Shown: positions 33,681 to 44,788 of the stretch, one piece after another | Layout: every line of letters starts with the position of its first letter | How positions within the stretch are numbered: the first letter of the stretch is position 1 | From: Trichobilharzia szidati | Lineage: Eukaryota > Platyhelminthes > Trematoda > Strigeidida > Schistosomatidae | Direction: 5' to 3' | Assembly (NCBI GenBank): GCA_944472155.2 | Contig: OX235273.1 | Location: forward strand, 100,462,582 to 100,526,581 | Length of the DNA: 64,000 bases | Position numbers and translations under genes: made by a program | The notes under the pieces: generated by a model | What the model was told of the DNA's origin: nothing | The model's input: only the letters and a program-made list of their open reading frames with translations | Databases searched by the model: none

Positions 33681-34929
33681 TTCATAATCACCTGTGAAGT
33701 TTAACTTTTGTTAATTTTGGATATATCGCTGCTGCCAACAAATTTTGTGGGTGTGTGTCAACTTCATTGTGACACGATGGAACCAACCGGTCACAGTTCC
33801 CTAATGAAGATTCAGATAATCCATTCCGTAGCCCCTAGCGAGCTGACGGTGGATATACAGGTTTTGGATTTTGTAGCGGCTTGGATAAATTGTAATACAG
33901 ATCTTATCACGTGATAGATACGCACCATTGAGGGGTAATAAAATAGGGTGAAATATCTGTCAGTGCTAATTGATTTTCAATAATAGTCGAAGTGATTCTG
34001 GTTCTCGATAAAGTCTAAAGTTAAATAATTTCCTTATTGATATAAATTGCAATGTTAAACAAAGTCTGCTAGAACACAATATTAGATTTGCAGTTCAGTT
34101 CAGTTATTTTGTCCTAGAATATATGAGGTTATTTTTTTAATCTCAAGGGAATTACAAGTGAACTAAAACGCCAAAGACAAGGTCCCTCCGTTGGCGATTT
34201 AGGGGAGTATTCATCAGTTCACTTGATCTTGTAGAACTAAGTAGATAGACTTTGCCATCAAGGCATTGTCTAAACACCCTCATGAACACCTACCGGCATA
34301 TTTGGTGACAGGAGAATGCAGAACAGTCCACAGCTCACTTCTGGAGTACATTGTTATTTCTAGTCACTCAGCATCAACATAGACCTTGTGCAACTTCGGG
34401 TATAAAGTATGATCAAGTCTCTTACAAAAATTTTGCTAACATTTTCATCATGCATCTGCTGCTCTAACAATTCAGAAACCTTTATTCCCGCCTCTTTACT
34501 CCCATGGCATGTGTTTATTTTATTTTCCTGAATTGTTGAATAATAAACTCAATACAATCTTTTCATTTTTGTAACCTATTTTTAGTCCTCTCTTCTTTTG
34601 TTTTTTATCAATTATTTCTAAGTGATTATTCATCATTCAAATCACCAGTTATCAACCCTCTTGATGACGTAGGACTATTCTCAAGTTTTCAAGCATTTTT
34701 ATTTCTCATAGACCTTGATTGATTTGGCTACTGAGTGGTAGTCACCTCTGACCTCTGTTGTTAATTAACACCGTATAAATAAACTGCCTAAATAACCGTA
34801 CTTCCTTGGAGTGGAGTTATGAAAAACGATCACTTCGCTGACTTGTGTGTTTTTATAGTCAAGTTAAACCAAGTCAAGTAAGAGGACATTTACTCGCTAT
34901 TGATATTCGCTAGTGTTTGTGCTGCAAAG
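33681..34929. other. No gene recognised
   Basis: AT-rich. A 68-codon plus-strand frame (33708-33914) is open but without splice support or motif. Nothing else supported. Confidence 0.35.
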
Positions 34930-35170
34930 TTACAGGAGTTGGAAATCATGATTCATTAAATTCCATCCCAGTAGCTGTATGGTCCACGGACTGGCCTTGT
35001 AACCTGGAGCCCCTGGGTTCGAACTTCAGTGGGTGCATACTGTGAAGAGTCCAAGATTAGGACGAAACAGTTCTCCAATACTCTCTGGTTTTTAAAAGTT
35101 CTTCACATGATATTAGCTGGAGACCGAACCTGTGGCCAGTAAAGTCTCTGTAAACCAACACATGAAAATA
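34930..35170 (+). mobile_element. S-alpha-like SINE with decayed hammerhead
   Basis: A-box-like TGGTCCACGGACTGG, B-box GGGTTCGAACTTC, then a relic at 35040-35070: TGTGAAGA for CTGANGA, a GTCC/GGAC stem, and intact GAAAC. The tail contains CTCTGTAAACCAACACATGAAAA, shared with the copy at 7130. This copy has the clearest Pol III B-box among the S-alpha-like elements here. Confidence 0.65.
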
Positions 35171-35739
35171 TTGTCTAAATCCCAATAATGTAGCAAAATT
35201 TGTTGGAAGTTTCCTAGATTAAAAAATGTCATAATAAATGATAGACGTCGTAAAAGCTCACTATTCAGATTGCAGAGATGCACACATGTTAGGAGATTTT
35301 AATGTGTGAAAAGTGACTGTTTTAGCTGTTATGTAGAATCAGCTTACGACGAAGAAAGTGTATTGATTCATTTCATCCTACATTTTGTCGCTAAACATTT
35401 CGTCTTAAATGAATCGTATTCATATAATAATCAGTAGTGCTGAATTCTAATTCTTCGTATACAAAAAAGTGAATTATTACGTACCTAACAGCTGTTATGA
35501 TTATCACCAGATTTTGTTTGCTGATTTCTTTTTGATGGTATTATTCTTATACAGTTGTTAAGCATACTATAAAATGTTTTTGTCGTTTAATTGGTAATGC
35601 ACTGCAATGTATTCAGGTAGCATGGTGATGTTTTCTGTAGTACATAAAGCTGTATTGAAGATGATGTATACGCAGAGGGAAAAAATCTGTTACATGTGTT
35701 TAAACCGGAAAGGTAACTGGAGTACCTCATTCAACAGTT
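35171..35739. other. No gene recognised
   Basis: AT-rich interval upstream of a LINE fragment. Confidence 0.4.
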
Positions 35740-36600
35740 ATATAGTGAGGACATGTGACACATAATGCACAACAGAAAGCTCAACGAAACCTTTGCAGAG
35801 AAGATAGGAATAAGATAAGGCTCTCTACTGTTACTGACGATATTTCTTGACTGTCACGTACAGGATCAAGCGGCAGACTGTAAGGAGTGAGAAGACAGAC
35901 ATTCACTGGATTGAATAAAACAAGCTTAGGTATTCTATATATCACGCGTGATTTAAGTCATGTGTCGCATACACTTGAGGATTTAGGAGTAAAAAATAAC
36001 GAGCTGGAAGGAGAAGCAGTGAAGGCATGACTCTGAGTTAGTGAACATAGGGAAGACAGATATGATGAAGTTATCCCACCAACAACAATCACAAACATCA
36101 AGCAGAATCAACGGGAAACGTCTTAAACAGGTCGTTTCCACTACACATGACTAAATAAGCCAGAAGGCATCGGATTGGGAGAGTAAGACAAGTGTTCAGT
36201 AATCTGAAATCAATTTGGAGGTCTACAGAAAACAGCAAACAGAAACAAAATCTGAATTTCAAATACTTATGTCACATCAGTAGTTGTATATTAGTTCAGA
36301 GACTTGAATCTCAACACATCCAACAGATAGCAGACTCCCAACTACAACCCTTTTTACTCAATATTGAAGGTTATATGGCCAACCATAAAGGATAAACAGA
36401 GAAAAAATGAACTCTGGTAGTGAAAGAAACCAGCCAAGAAGTTGTCATTCAACAAATATGCAGAAGAAAAAAAGATAGACTGTAAACACACTAAGAAGAC
36501 CTAGAATGGAACTGGAATAAGGAGCAACGAATCACAAGTGGACCTAGGGGTGACATGAAGGAGATAATGAGAAGTAACACTGACTTCTTTACGTTCATGA
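35740..36600 (+). mobile_element. RTE-like LINE fragment, reaching into the polymerase domain
   Basis: The plus strand begins with KLNETFAEKIGIR, stop, GSLLLLTIFLDC, which is the RTGVRQGCLLSP-type block just before the reverse transcriptase active site. It continues through NIGKTDMMKL and FSNLKSIWRSTENS to an early break before the tail (GTGACATGAAGGAGATAATG). Multiple stops make it a dead copy. It is longer on the 5' side than most fragments here. Confidence 0.65.
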
Positions 36601-37114
36601 ATAAGTAGCCATGTTGATAAGTTAGAAGTCTATGGATGAAGATAATCAGACCACAACAAACAATAAATTACAAATGTTGAGAATGGTTACTAAAGGGATA
36701 AAGTGATTCGGAGTAAAACGACCCTTACCTACTGACTGATGAAATAAGAATTATTATTGAAAGATTAAATGAAGGCTTCCATAATAAAATTATGAAAATA
36801 CTAAATTAGCTTAAACATGTAAGTGATACTCCTTTACTGGTTGTCTTACTCCTATAATTTTAGATGTGTATATCACTAAATTTCATTTTAAAACGTGCTA
36901 TTTCGTAGAGAATAAGCAACAGTTTATAGTCAGTCTCTCGTATTAAAACTAGTGTACATTGCAGTCTAATTGCTGTCTGCTTTATCACCTAAACTGACCC
37001 ATGCATTTTGAAGAAAATCACAGTGAGTAATACTTGGAATACTGAATCAAGAGTTCATCGCTAAGTTAGCATTCACTTCATGGCACCATCTTTTGTATTA
37101 TTTTCTTTTTTGAT
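36601..37114. other. No gene recognised
   Basis: AT-rich interval. Nothing supported. Confidence 0.4.
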
Positions 37115-37290
37115 TATTGATTCAACACCGTACTTTCGGTAAAAGTATGGAATTTTCAGCATGTGATATCGGTAGCCCAAATTTTGCAGGCCAACCATTG
37201 ATATCAGGTGTGCATCAGCAGGGGATCGAACACCGGACCATGAGCATGGTCGGAGAGAGTCCTAACCACTGTGCCACCGACGCACACGAT
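37115..37290 (-). mobile_element. SINE family 3, second copy
   Basis: The minus strand starts with the tRNA-like head (TGGCACAGTGGTTAGGACTC A-box region, B-box-like GGTGTTCGATCCCC). The body read on the plus strand, GGAATTTTCAGCATGTGATATC, matches the copy at 17770. Best A-box of the three SINE families. Confidence 0.65.
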
Positions 37291-37294
37291 TATC

Positions 37295-38345
37295 ATACCT
37301 ATTATTGGGTTCCGAGTGATGCTTCAACGGCAAATCTCCACTTCGTTCTATTCTACACGTTCCTCTCCGGCTGGCTTCACGATTGCCAATTGCCTTTCAT
37401 CTCCTCCATGTCACCCTACGACGCACGCTCAACTTGTGTTTTCCCGTTTGGGTTCCACCTGAGCGATTGTCTGGTGCTCCGTCTCATTCGACGGTCTCCT
37501 CAGTGTTTATCCAATCTATCTCCATTTTCTTTGGTGTATTTGTTGAGTTATAGGTTCTTTGTTGGTTCGTTCCCATATTTTCTTGTTGTATGTTCCTTCT
37601 GGCCGACCATATGATCTTCAATATGGAGAGGAAGCAGAAGCTGATAAAAGCCTGTAGTGGCCTGTTAGAAATGCTTTTAATGACATAACAAGTTTCTGAA
37701 CAGTGTAGAACACAATATAGAAGAAGAACACCGTTGTTGAAAATCTGAATCTTGTTCTTCATACTTAGTACAGATTTCCAAACTGATTTCAGAGTGATGA
37801 AAATCAGTCCGCCTTTCACATCGTCATCTGTGCTGTTGTCTGTAGTTGAAACGATGCTGCTTTATAATTGATGGAAGTGACATCATTCAAATTTCTTCCG
37901 TTGGTATTGATTGGTTCTTGTTGTTGTTGTTGGTTGTCTCTTTTTATCATCATCGTCTTCTCTGTATTCACTTGAAGGCATGTCTTTACTGCCTGTCTCT
38001 TCTTTTAGTTAGTTTGTTAGTTTTCGTCTTTAGGTCTTCAAGTTTGTGTTTTATCTGATATAAATCATCCGCGAATTCCGGATATTCCGGAGTCCTCCTA
38101 TCGGTCCAACCTATTCTCCCCCTAGTCTATCATATAATCCAGTCCAATACAATTAGGAATATCATCGGTGATAATAGGCAGCCTTGTCTTATTCCTGTAT
38201 TCACTTCAAAGGCCTCGCTGAGTTTTCCGTTGTGGATCACTTGATATGTGTCACTCTCATGTATCTGCTGAATAAGATAAATAAAGATTTGGGGCACCCT
38301 TTAGTGTATCTCTGTAGTATTATCTACTGCTTAACAATTGCACTA
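37295..38345 (-). mobile_element. RTE-like LINE, longest copy (about 1.05 kb)
   Basis: The minus strand covers the reverse transcriptase palm to the 3' end. Near 38060-38090 it reads PEFADDLYQI, with the catalytic FADD motif kept. Upstream is an IGLDY segment after a CLLSP-like block, downstream KLEDLKTKTN, then GLIFITLKSVWKSV and NKIQIFNNGVLLLYC, then the basic tail and a reversed end at TATTGGGTTCCGAGTG. Frameshifts and stops are present. The most informative copy for classifying this family. Confidence 0.75.
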
Positions 38346-38629
38346 ACGTAGTGGGTGATGACTGAAGGAAAGAATTCCTGTCCACCACTTGTGTTCAAAG
38401 ATGTTTAGTATTCCTGAGACTAATGATTCTAATCCGTCTGCAACACAGATTATGATTTCACCTTGAGTCATCATCTGCTGTATCAACAGTAGTCTTATCT
38501 GAATCTGAAATCATTTCGTTTGACCCAGCTATAAATTTCATAAACTTTCTTCATTGAGTACTGTGCCATTTAAAAACCGGAGAGAGGAAAACCTGTGGTA
38601 TCCATTATAATTATCATACTTAATGTAAC

Positions 38630-39130
38630 AAATGGTCTTTTTTATCATTAACTAACTGACTGGTTTCAACATAGAACTTTACACAGAAGTGCAACAGTTC
38701 TAGTTGGCACATTCTGTGAATCACACAAAGGAAGACAAAAGAGGAAAACCGAACCTCGAAAGAACGATAATAAACAGAAATGTGAGGGAGAAAGAACAGT
38801 AACATAGAAAAGCAACAGGGCTTTATTGGAAATGGCACATCATAGAGAGTGAATGCCTTCATACCATTGAGAAAGATTTTGACCCATATCACTGATTGTT
38901 TCCAACCACTGGCTCTTAGCATCCCCGGGACTCCAACCAGGAAGTCTACACCTCCCTACGTGGCTAGCTAAAACTAACTTTTAAGTAGTTCATGGAATGC
39001 TCTGATGTTTTGGTTTGACCACCATTAGATCTTTTCCAACCTGACCCTATGTAAGCTGACGCTCCTCGTCAAGGAAGGCAATGGCTAGGCATGTGTAAAA
39101 CATTTCCTAGCCACCTTAATCTCTCATCAT
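38630..39130 (-). mobile_element. Second LINE family, 3' fragment
   Basis: The plus strand begins TGACTGGTTTCAACATAGAAC, the reverse of the family 3' end. It carries a GTGAATGCCTTCATACCATTG segment and the GACCACCATTAGATCTTTTCC stretch that corresponds to the GWK...GGQ coding block at 21480-21540. Collinear with 21125-21990. Confidence 0.65.
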
Positions 39131-39859
39131 CATTAAATAATTTAAACTGTTTATTTTCAGAACAACTATCAGTGCACATCTAATTACAGTATTATGGACA
39201 TGGATGGTTGAGATATTTGCCAGGCTTCAACTTTCATATACAAAGATTTCAGTATCAGTGTGGGTATCATTCTCAGTATGCCCTCCTCATGAGAAATATT
39301 TCTACCTATCATTTATTACCTTATGCAATTCTCCTGAAGACCGTCAACTCATTGTGAGTAAGCCAACTTCAGTTAATTGATTGAGGTGAATTACAGAAGG
39401 AAGTTCAAATTAGTTACCATTGAGACAGAAGTTGAGAAAACAAGGAATCTATGAGCATATTTTTAGTTTAACACTTAACTACCTTTAATTATATTTCCAA
39501 CTAGTAATTTTGATTTTCATTCTTATGTTTTCCCATCTCATTCATTTTACGGAATCTCACATTTTTATAAAAAAGTTCAGTATTACGGAAACCAATGAAG
39601 CTTATTAGGAAATAGTGTATGAGTACAATTCAGATGGTATTTTAGGATATAGTTCTGTATTGTGTAATAGGAAAGAGTCCGGCTGTATGAAGCAAGATAG
39701 GAAATAAAGTGACTGCCATTGTATGGTTATGAGCAAACAAGTGGATTTGAAACGTCGCCCAACTAGTTATGTCATTTCCCCCTGTGTTATATCAAATAAG
39801 TTTTCTAAAATCATACATTAAGTGCAATATAATTCTCTTCATCCACTTAATGTTTTCCA
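39131..39859. other. No gene recognised
   Basis: AT-rich. Around 39230-39290 the minus strand reads EEGILRMIPT, reminiscent of retroelement repeats but not assignable. Confidence 0.35.
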
Positions 39860-40540
39860 CAGGTACTCTATAGGCATCATTAAAAATCATGAAACTTTAT
39901 GAGCAACCTTGATCTGCACATTACTGCTGCTGAAGTGAATTCCGGTAGTCAAGTAATTTGAAATCCTTTACAATTTCACATGATCTGTAGACAACATGTT
40001 GTCTAGTATTCAATACAGGCTGACCTTAGCATAGACCACTTCCCACATACTCACTAAATAGGAAGTCATATGGGGCAGCGTTCTGCAAAGCAAATCGACA
40101 GACATTTTTCTTCACGCCTAATGCACCAGCTTCTAAAAACTCATGTAAACTCATATTCATATTTTATGTGGTGAGGATCGATATCTTATATTTACCTTTG
40201 GCCTGAGTTATCCCCTTTGTTGTGTTCGTGAGCAACGTACCAGCTGCATAATAGGTTCGTTTAATTGCCTTCTGCAAACAACGCTTCACCAACTGAGCAA
40301 AGTTATCTCTCTTGAAAGAGATATATATAACTTTATATAAACCTTTTTAGAAACAGTTTCTGACATTGTTTTTCCTTTATTATCTTCTGAATACTTATTT
40401 TATAAACCTTTCCGAATACCCATTCGTCACTACTATCTTTTTAAACAATTTCTCTTCGTAGTCTAGTCTGCTTCTTGAACATATCATTCTTGCTGTATCG
40501 AACTATATTCTAACCAGTTCTACTTTGTATTGGACTGATT
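39860..40540 (-). mobile_element. Penelope-like element, C-terminal fragment
   Basis: The minus strand gives IVVTNGYSERFI, then RDNFAQLVKRCLQKAIKRTY and, after a frame change, NMSLHEFLEAGALGVKKN with a degraded GIY-YIG entry. The order parallels 23495-23965 and 9640-10175. Two open blocks (40196-40310 and 40055-40149) are flanked by GT/AG and at first look like exons, but their splice phases do not fit and the motif order is that of Penelope proteins. Confidence 0.6.
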
Positions 40541-41799
40541 TGTACGAATTATCCGATCCTAATTTACTCGTTTTAAATTTACTACGGAAAAGAAATGTTT
40601 TCAGTTTTTAAAGGATCACCTCCTGAAAGAACATTATGAGTGCATTGGATTATCTGGAAAAGTTGAAGAGAAGAATATCTGAACATATGACCAGGTTGGA
40701 AATTTTTAAAGGATGCCTACGAATACATACATTTTCAAGTATCTTTTCATAAATCAATCGAAAATGAGTCTCAAATATGCTCGGAGTTGGATATTATTAA
40801 GGGATTATCCATTAACATCCTACAGAAGATCATTCACAGTCGCAATAGCCCACCTACGAATACCTTTGAATAAAAAACAGGATGTTACTGGGCTAGACCT
40901 CTTAAAGGACACTAGTTTTCTTGTAGCTGTAAAATACTTTGTTGGTGAGTTGTAGTAAATACGAAATACAGATCAAGGATTTTCCGCCGATTGCCTCAAA
41001 TTATCCAACACTGACAACAATTTTGTAGTTGAAAATGTTAAGCCAAGGTACTGAATTTTAAAAAAATGTTTTTCTGCAGCTAATTTTGACATTTTGTTTC
41101 ATAGATTAGCGGTAGTGACTCAAGATTTGTACAAATAATAACATAAACACCTCACACTTTGAGTGATGATATGGCATAGCCTGAATACTCCCAGTGTGAG
41201 TGAGTGTCACTTCAAAATAAGTAAAAACAAAGAGTTCCTGATGCAACAGGCCACATGTGGCAGCATTAAATCATGAAAATACTATTTACGTACTTAGCTA
41301 TGAAGCTGAATGCCTAGATATGACTATAAAGTAACATTACAGCCACAGACTACCAGAAACCGTGAAGCTGTCCAAATAAATACGGTATGAAAGTTTTACA
41401 AATTCATAATTTAATATCTAAGTAATATATTACCTATGTCACTGCGTGAACATAGCAACGCTACAGTAAGCGTCACCGTTAGGGCATGCTGAAAACCCAC
41501 TCCATACTTAGATTCATTTTAATAAAGTTAGCAGACTTGTAATTTGAATTTTTCGGGCCACTTGAACTTTTGTTCTTCTGCATGGCTGTTGTGTGAAACT
41601 TTAGGAATAAATACCTTCATTCTTTCATCATTCAACACTTGATTATATTTAATGACTCCAAACTTAAAATTATTCTAAGACAATGATTTACAAGTTGAGT
41701 CTTATGGGAAATCCATGATAATCTAGAAGCGATCTCCTCAAGCGCCTAGATTTTCATTTAGTAATATACAATTTAGATTATTTATATAATTTTGTTTAG
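40541..41799. other. No gene recognised
   Basis: AT-rich. An 80-codon plus-strand frame (40713-40955) has no motif. Nothing else supported. Confidence 0.35.
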
Positions 41800-42440
41800 A
41801 ATTATTTAACCTTCCTGTCACTGTCTAATCTGAAGAAATTTTTATTCGATATTCAAAAAGAAGAATGCGTTCGCTGGTAAAACGCGCCTAGGTACACTAT
41901 CCAGTCTGGCTAGCAAAGGGAGAACTAATAGTTCAGTAACAGAACATCTGTTGACAGGACATTAAGCTCCATTTGAGAAGTCCTTCAAAGTCATATACAG
42001 GACCTGATCAAATCTCTCAAAGGGAGTGAAATCAAGGCATCTGGGCATAGCTGAGGCCCTAGCCATCCAAAAGTTCAAGCCCACGCTATGTATTCAAAAG
42101 AAATACATAAAATCTTTGTCTTTACAGTGGCCATTATAAACAGTCAGTTCTTTAAATGATAATCCTGTTACCTTTCTTATCCAATCTTCCTGTTTATTTT
42201 GTTATGAATACTTTTTTAGTCGACAACTGCACAAAAAGTCAGTTTTCTTAATAATTATGATCCTATTCTATTTTTGTTTGATCTTCCTGTTTATTTTGTT
42301 ATTACTGCATTTTAATCCCTATTTACAATTTTATTAATCTGACCTTTGACCAGAAATAGTTCTGTGACTTTCTCATTATAAATACACGAATGTACTGCCT
42401 AGTTGATGACTTCGTTGAAAAAGAAAATTTTCTTCTCTTC
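41800..42440 (+). mobile_element. Penelope-like element, C-terminus and 3' region
   Basis: The plus strand encodes NSSVTEHLL(T)GH, FEKSFKVIYRT and HLGIAEALAIQKFKPTLCIQK, the characteristic end of Penelope proteins and equal to the segment on the minus strand at 9670-9861. The 3' region holds a direct repeat of CTTCCTGTTTATTTTGTTAT (about 42188 and 42281). Several stops. Confidence 0.65.
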
Positions 42441-42504
42441 AACCGTCTCTTTGAAAATTCCTAAGACCTAATGTGTATATTCCGTGATTTGGTCAGTATT
42501 AGTT

Positions 42505-42712
42505 TTATTAAGTTTTTGCATTCCTAGTGGAACACATACTCAGGCTCTAAAGTTCAGTAGCAGTGTTGTCTTTAGCTTCACGCCTAACTTCATCCCTTTT
42601 CCGAACCTACTACTGTCTAGGTGATGTCAAGGTGTGAGTCGACCAGGAAGTGAATCCGTACCACTTGAGTGATTTGCGAGAATTCTACCACTGAGCCACC
42701 AACGCACCTGTA
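42505..42712 (-). mobile_element. SINE family 1, degraded full-length
   Basis: The plus strand runs CCTAGTGGAACACATACTCAGG, then a body with TCACGCCTAACTTCATCCC, then the head with TGAGTCGACCAGGAAGTGAATCC and CACTGAGCCACCAACGCACC. Both promoter boxes carry substitutions. Confidence 0.6.
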
Positions 42713-43412
42713 TTACAATCAGATAAAGTCAAGTCAGTTTGAATTCGATAGATGAATTTTGCAGTGACTTTAGCCCTGACCATAATTTAAACGCCTGAAA
42801 TATTGATAATCTCCAAGGAATTAATCTTGATCATCAGGTAGACAACTTTTACCCCCCTTTACGTAGCTCAGAAAAAAGTCACACTTCATAGAATGATGTT
42901 TTACCTGATTACCTCCAGTTATTTTTCGCATTAAACTTGCCTCAGATTGCACCTCTTTTTCAGCAAGACATTTCTTCTGTATATGTAGTCTGAAACCTTA
43001 GTTACTTCAACCGATGAAGCTCCACAACTTCAGAAATTAACTTCTTCTTTTTGCCTTACACTTCATGCTCAACCTTTCGATTACTTATTATATAGCTTCA
43101 CTTAAAATCCCTCCTCAAAAATCACTACTAATACAGAGATTCAAAGGAATATTTACAGATGATAGTAGTATTATGATTTAGTACATCAGTTCAACTTCGA
43201 TTTTGTACCTCTTACTAAAACCAATTTCACTTATTGGTTTCGTCGAACACTGAGAGAGAGTCAAGGTATATTACATATTGTTCCTTCTATTATTTCACGA
43301 ATAGTCTTACACAAGATGACATCTTTGATTTTGAGGATAGTTGAAAAAGACAACAAAGGTAGATCTTAGCTACATACTGAAATAGACCATACTCAAACAT
43401 TATTTTTGTTTC
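42713..43412. other. No gene recognised
   Basis: AT-rich. Nothing supported. Confidence 0.4.
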
Positions 43413-43600
43413 CTTGTATTCTCAGTGAAACGCAGAGCCATAACCTTTGGACTTTCAGCAGCATTAGTGCTTTTTTCGTGGGGCGCAGTTACTAGCCTCC
43501 TATAATTCTAGGCTAGCTACCAACTAGACCCAGTGTAGGAGTATGCCGGCTGGGAATTGAACCACTGAACCCTTAGTTATAATTGAGTTAACGGAATCAT
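43413..43600 (-). mobile_element. SINE family 1, partial
   Basis: The plus strand reads CTCAGTGAAACGCAGAGCC, CTTTCAGCAGCATTAGTGC and GCCGGCTGGGAATTGAACCAC. The 5' end of the head is missing. Confidence 0.55.
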
Positions 43601-44374
43601 CGAAAATGACAGTTCATTTTTTACCCTCATCTTACTTGCTATCACTATGTTTATTTTTGTGAAATAAGCAGATTATATATCCTAGATTTAAAAGAACACA
43701 TGAGCACACATATACATGTATATTCAGTTTATTACTCATAAATTTCTTTTATTTCCCACCTTATCCTTCATTTATTTTATATTCAACCTGAAATTAATAA
43801 TGAAACAAATATCTTCACACTGTTTTGAAAATTTATATTTATTTAATTCCACTTTCACTTGTTGTTCTTAATATTTTTACTTTTACCTATATCACTTAAC
43901 CATTGAATATTGAACAGTGTTTTAATTAGGTTGACCTTAGCCTTCGTGTGTAGTTTTTAAAGCTGTATTGACAAAGTGAATATTTTATGGTTTACAAAAA
44001 AGTATATTACCATTTAGCTTTATGCATGTAACATTATTATAACCACTGATAAGTGACTATGACCCAGGAAATTTAAAACAACCTTGTTATTTTATTGCCG
44101 TTTTTCGCAAAAAGAAATTACATGTAACAGATAATAAAATTAAGTATCCACATATTTTTTGTGTACACGCAAATATGGTTATTAACATTACTAACTAGAA
44201 CACTTAAAACTACACTGAAAAAGCCTCCTGTATTGTATTGCATTATACAAATAAACAAAATGAATTAATATTATTTTGGAGGCCGAAAAGCTCAGAGATA
44301 ACATCTCTCTTAGCAGCATTGAGTGGTGTATGTGTGAATTTCGTAGGGTACAACTGTTTCTCTGCGGCTACATA
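43601..44374. other. No gene recognised
   Basis: AT-rich. If the P2X gene continues beyond 44644 this is intronic. Confidence 0.4.
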
Positions 44375-44600
44375 TACACATATAGTTTACTTCGACGATT
44401 CAGTGTTGGGATTCTCACCTACTATACACTTGGTCCGGGTTTGATTCCCTACAGACTGACTGCATAACCTCGTTTGGCTAGGAGTTAGTCCGGTAAGGAA
44501 CGAAGGTTAATTGTGTGTCTAGCAACCCCATCTAGCCCTACTGAAACTTCAAAGCTTAAAGCCTCAGGTTCCATTCAGAACACAAATGGATAAAAAATCA
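44375..44600 (+). mobile_element. SINE family 1, nearly complete
   Basis: Head with GGGTTTGATTCCC as B-box, body with TGTCTAGCAACCCCATC, tail AAAGCCTCAGGTTCCATTCAG then ACAAATGGATAAAAAATC. It lies just downstream of P2X exon 5, within the following intron. Confidence 0.65.
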
Positions 44601-44643
44601 AAGTATCATTATGATAATATTGATTATTTTCACAAAAACTTAC

Positions 44644-44788
44644 TTTAATAAATATTGATTCATCTACATTGGCCTCTTGAAATATAGTAGCAAATTGAAA
44701 TATTGGACAGAAACGATTCTCTGGATCAGTTTTATTATATAAGCATGTACGAAGGAATTTTTTCGATGCCCAATTTTGAATATTTCGT
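44644..44788 (-). CDS. P2X exon 5
   Basis: 145 nt, acceptor CATTCTTTAAG. The split codon restores RRN at the junction, then IQNWASKKFLRTCLYNKTD, ENRFCPIFQFATIFQ and ANVDESIFIK. Supplies cysteines seven and eight and an NKT sequon. Ends in phase 0 at a GTAAGT donor. Confidence 0.92.

Noticed and set aside
37117..37614. 165-codon plus-strand open frame
   Set aside because: It reads through a SINE and then antisense through an RTE-like LINE.
40055..40310. Two open blocks with GT/AG flanks that look like exons of a gene downstream of P2X
   Set aside because: The splice phases do not match, and the motif order (NGYSERFI, KRCLQKAIKRTY, GALG) is that of a Penelope-like protein also seen at 23495 and 9640.
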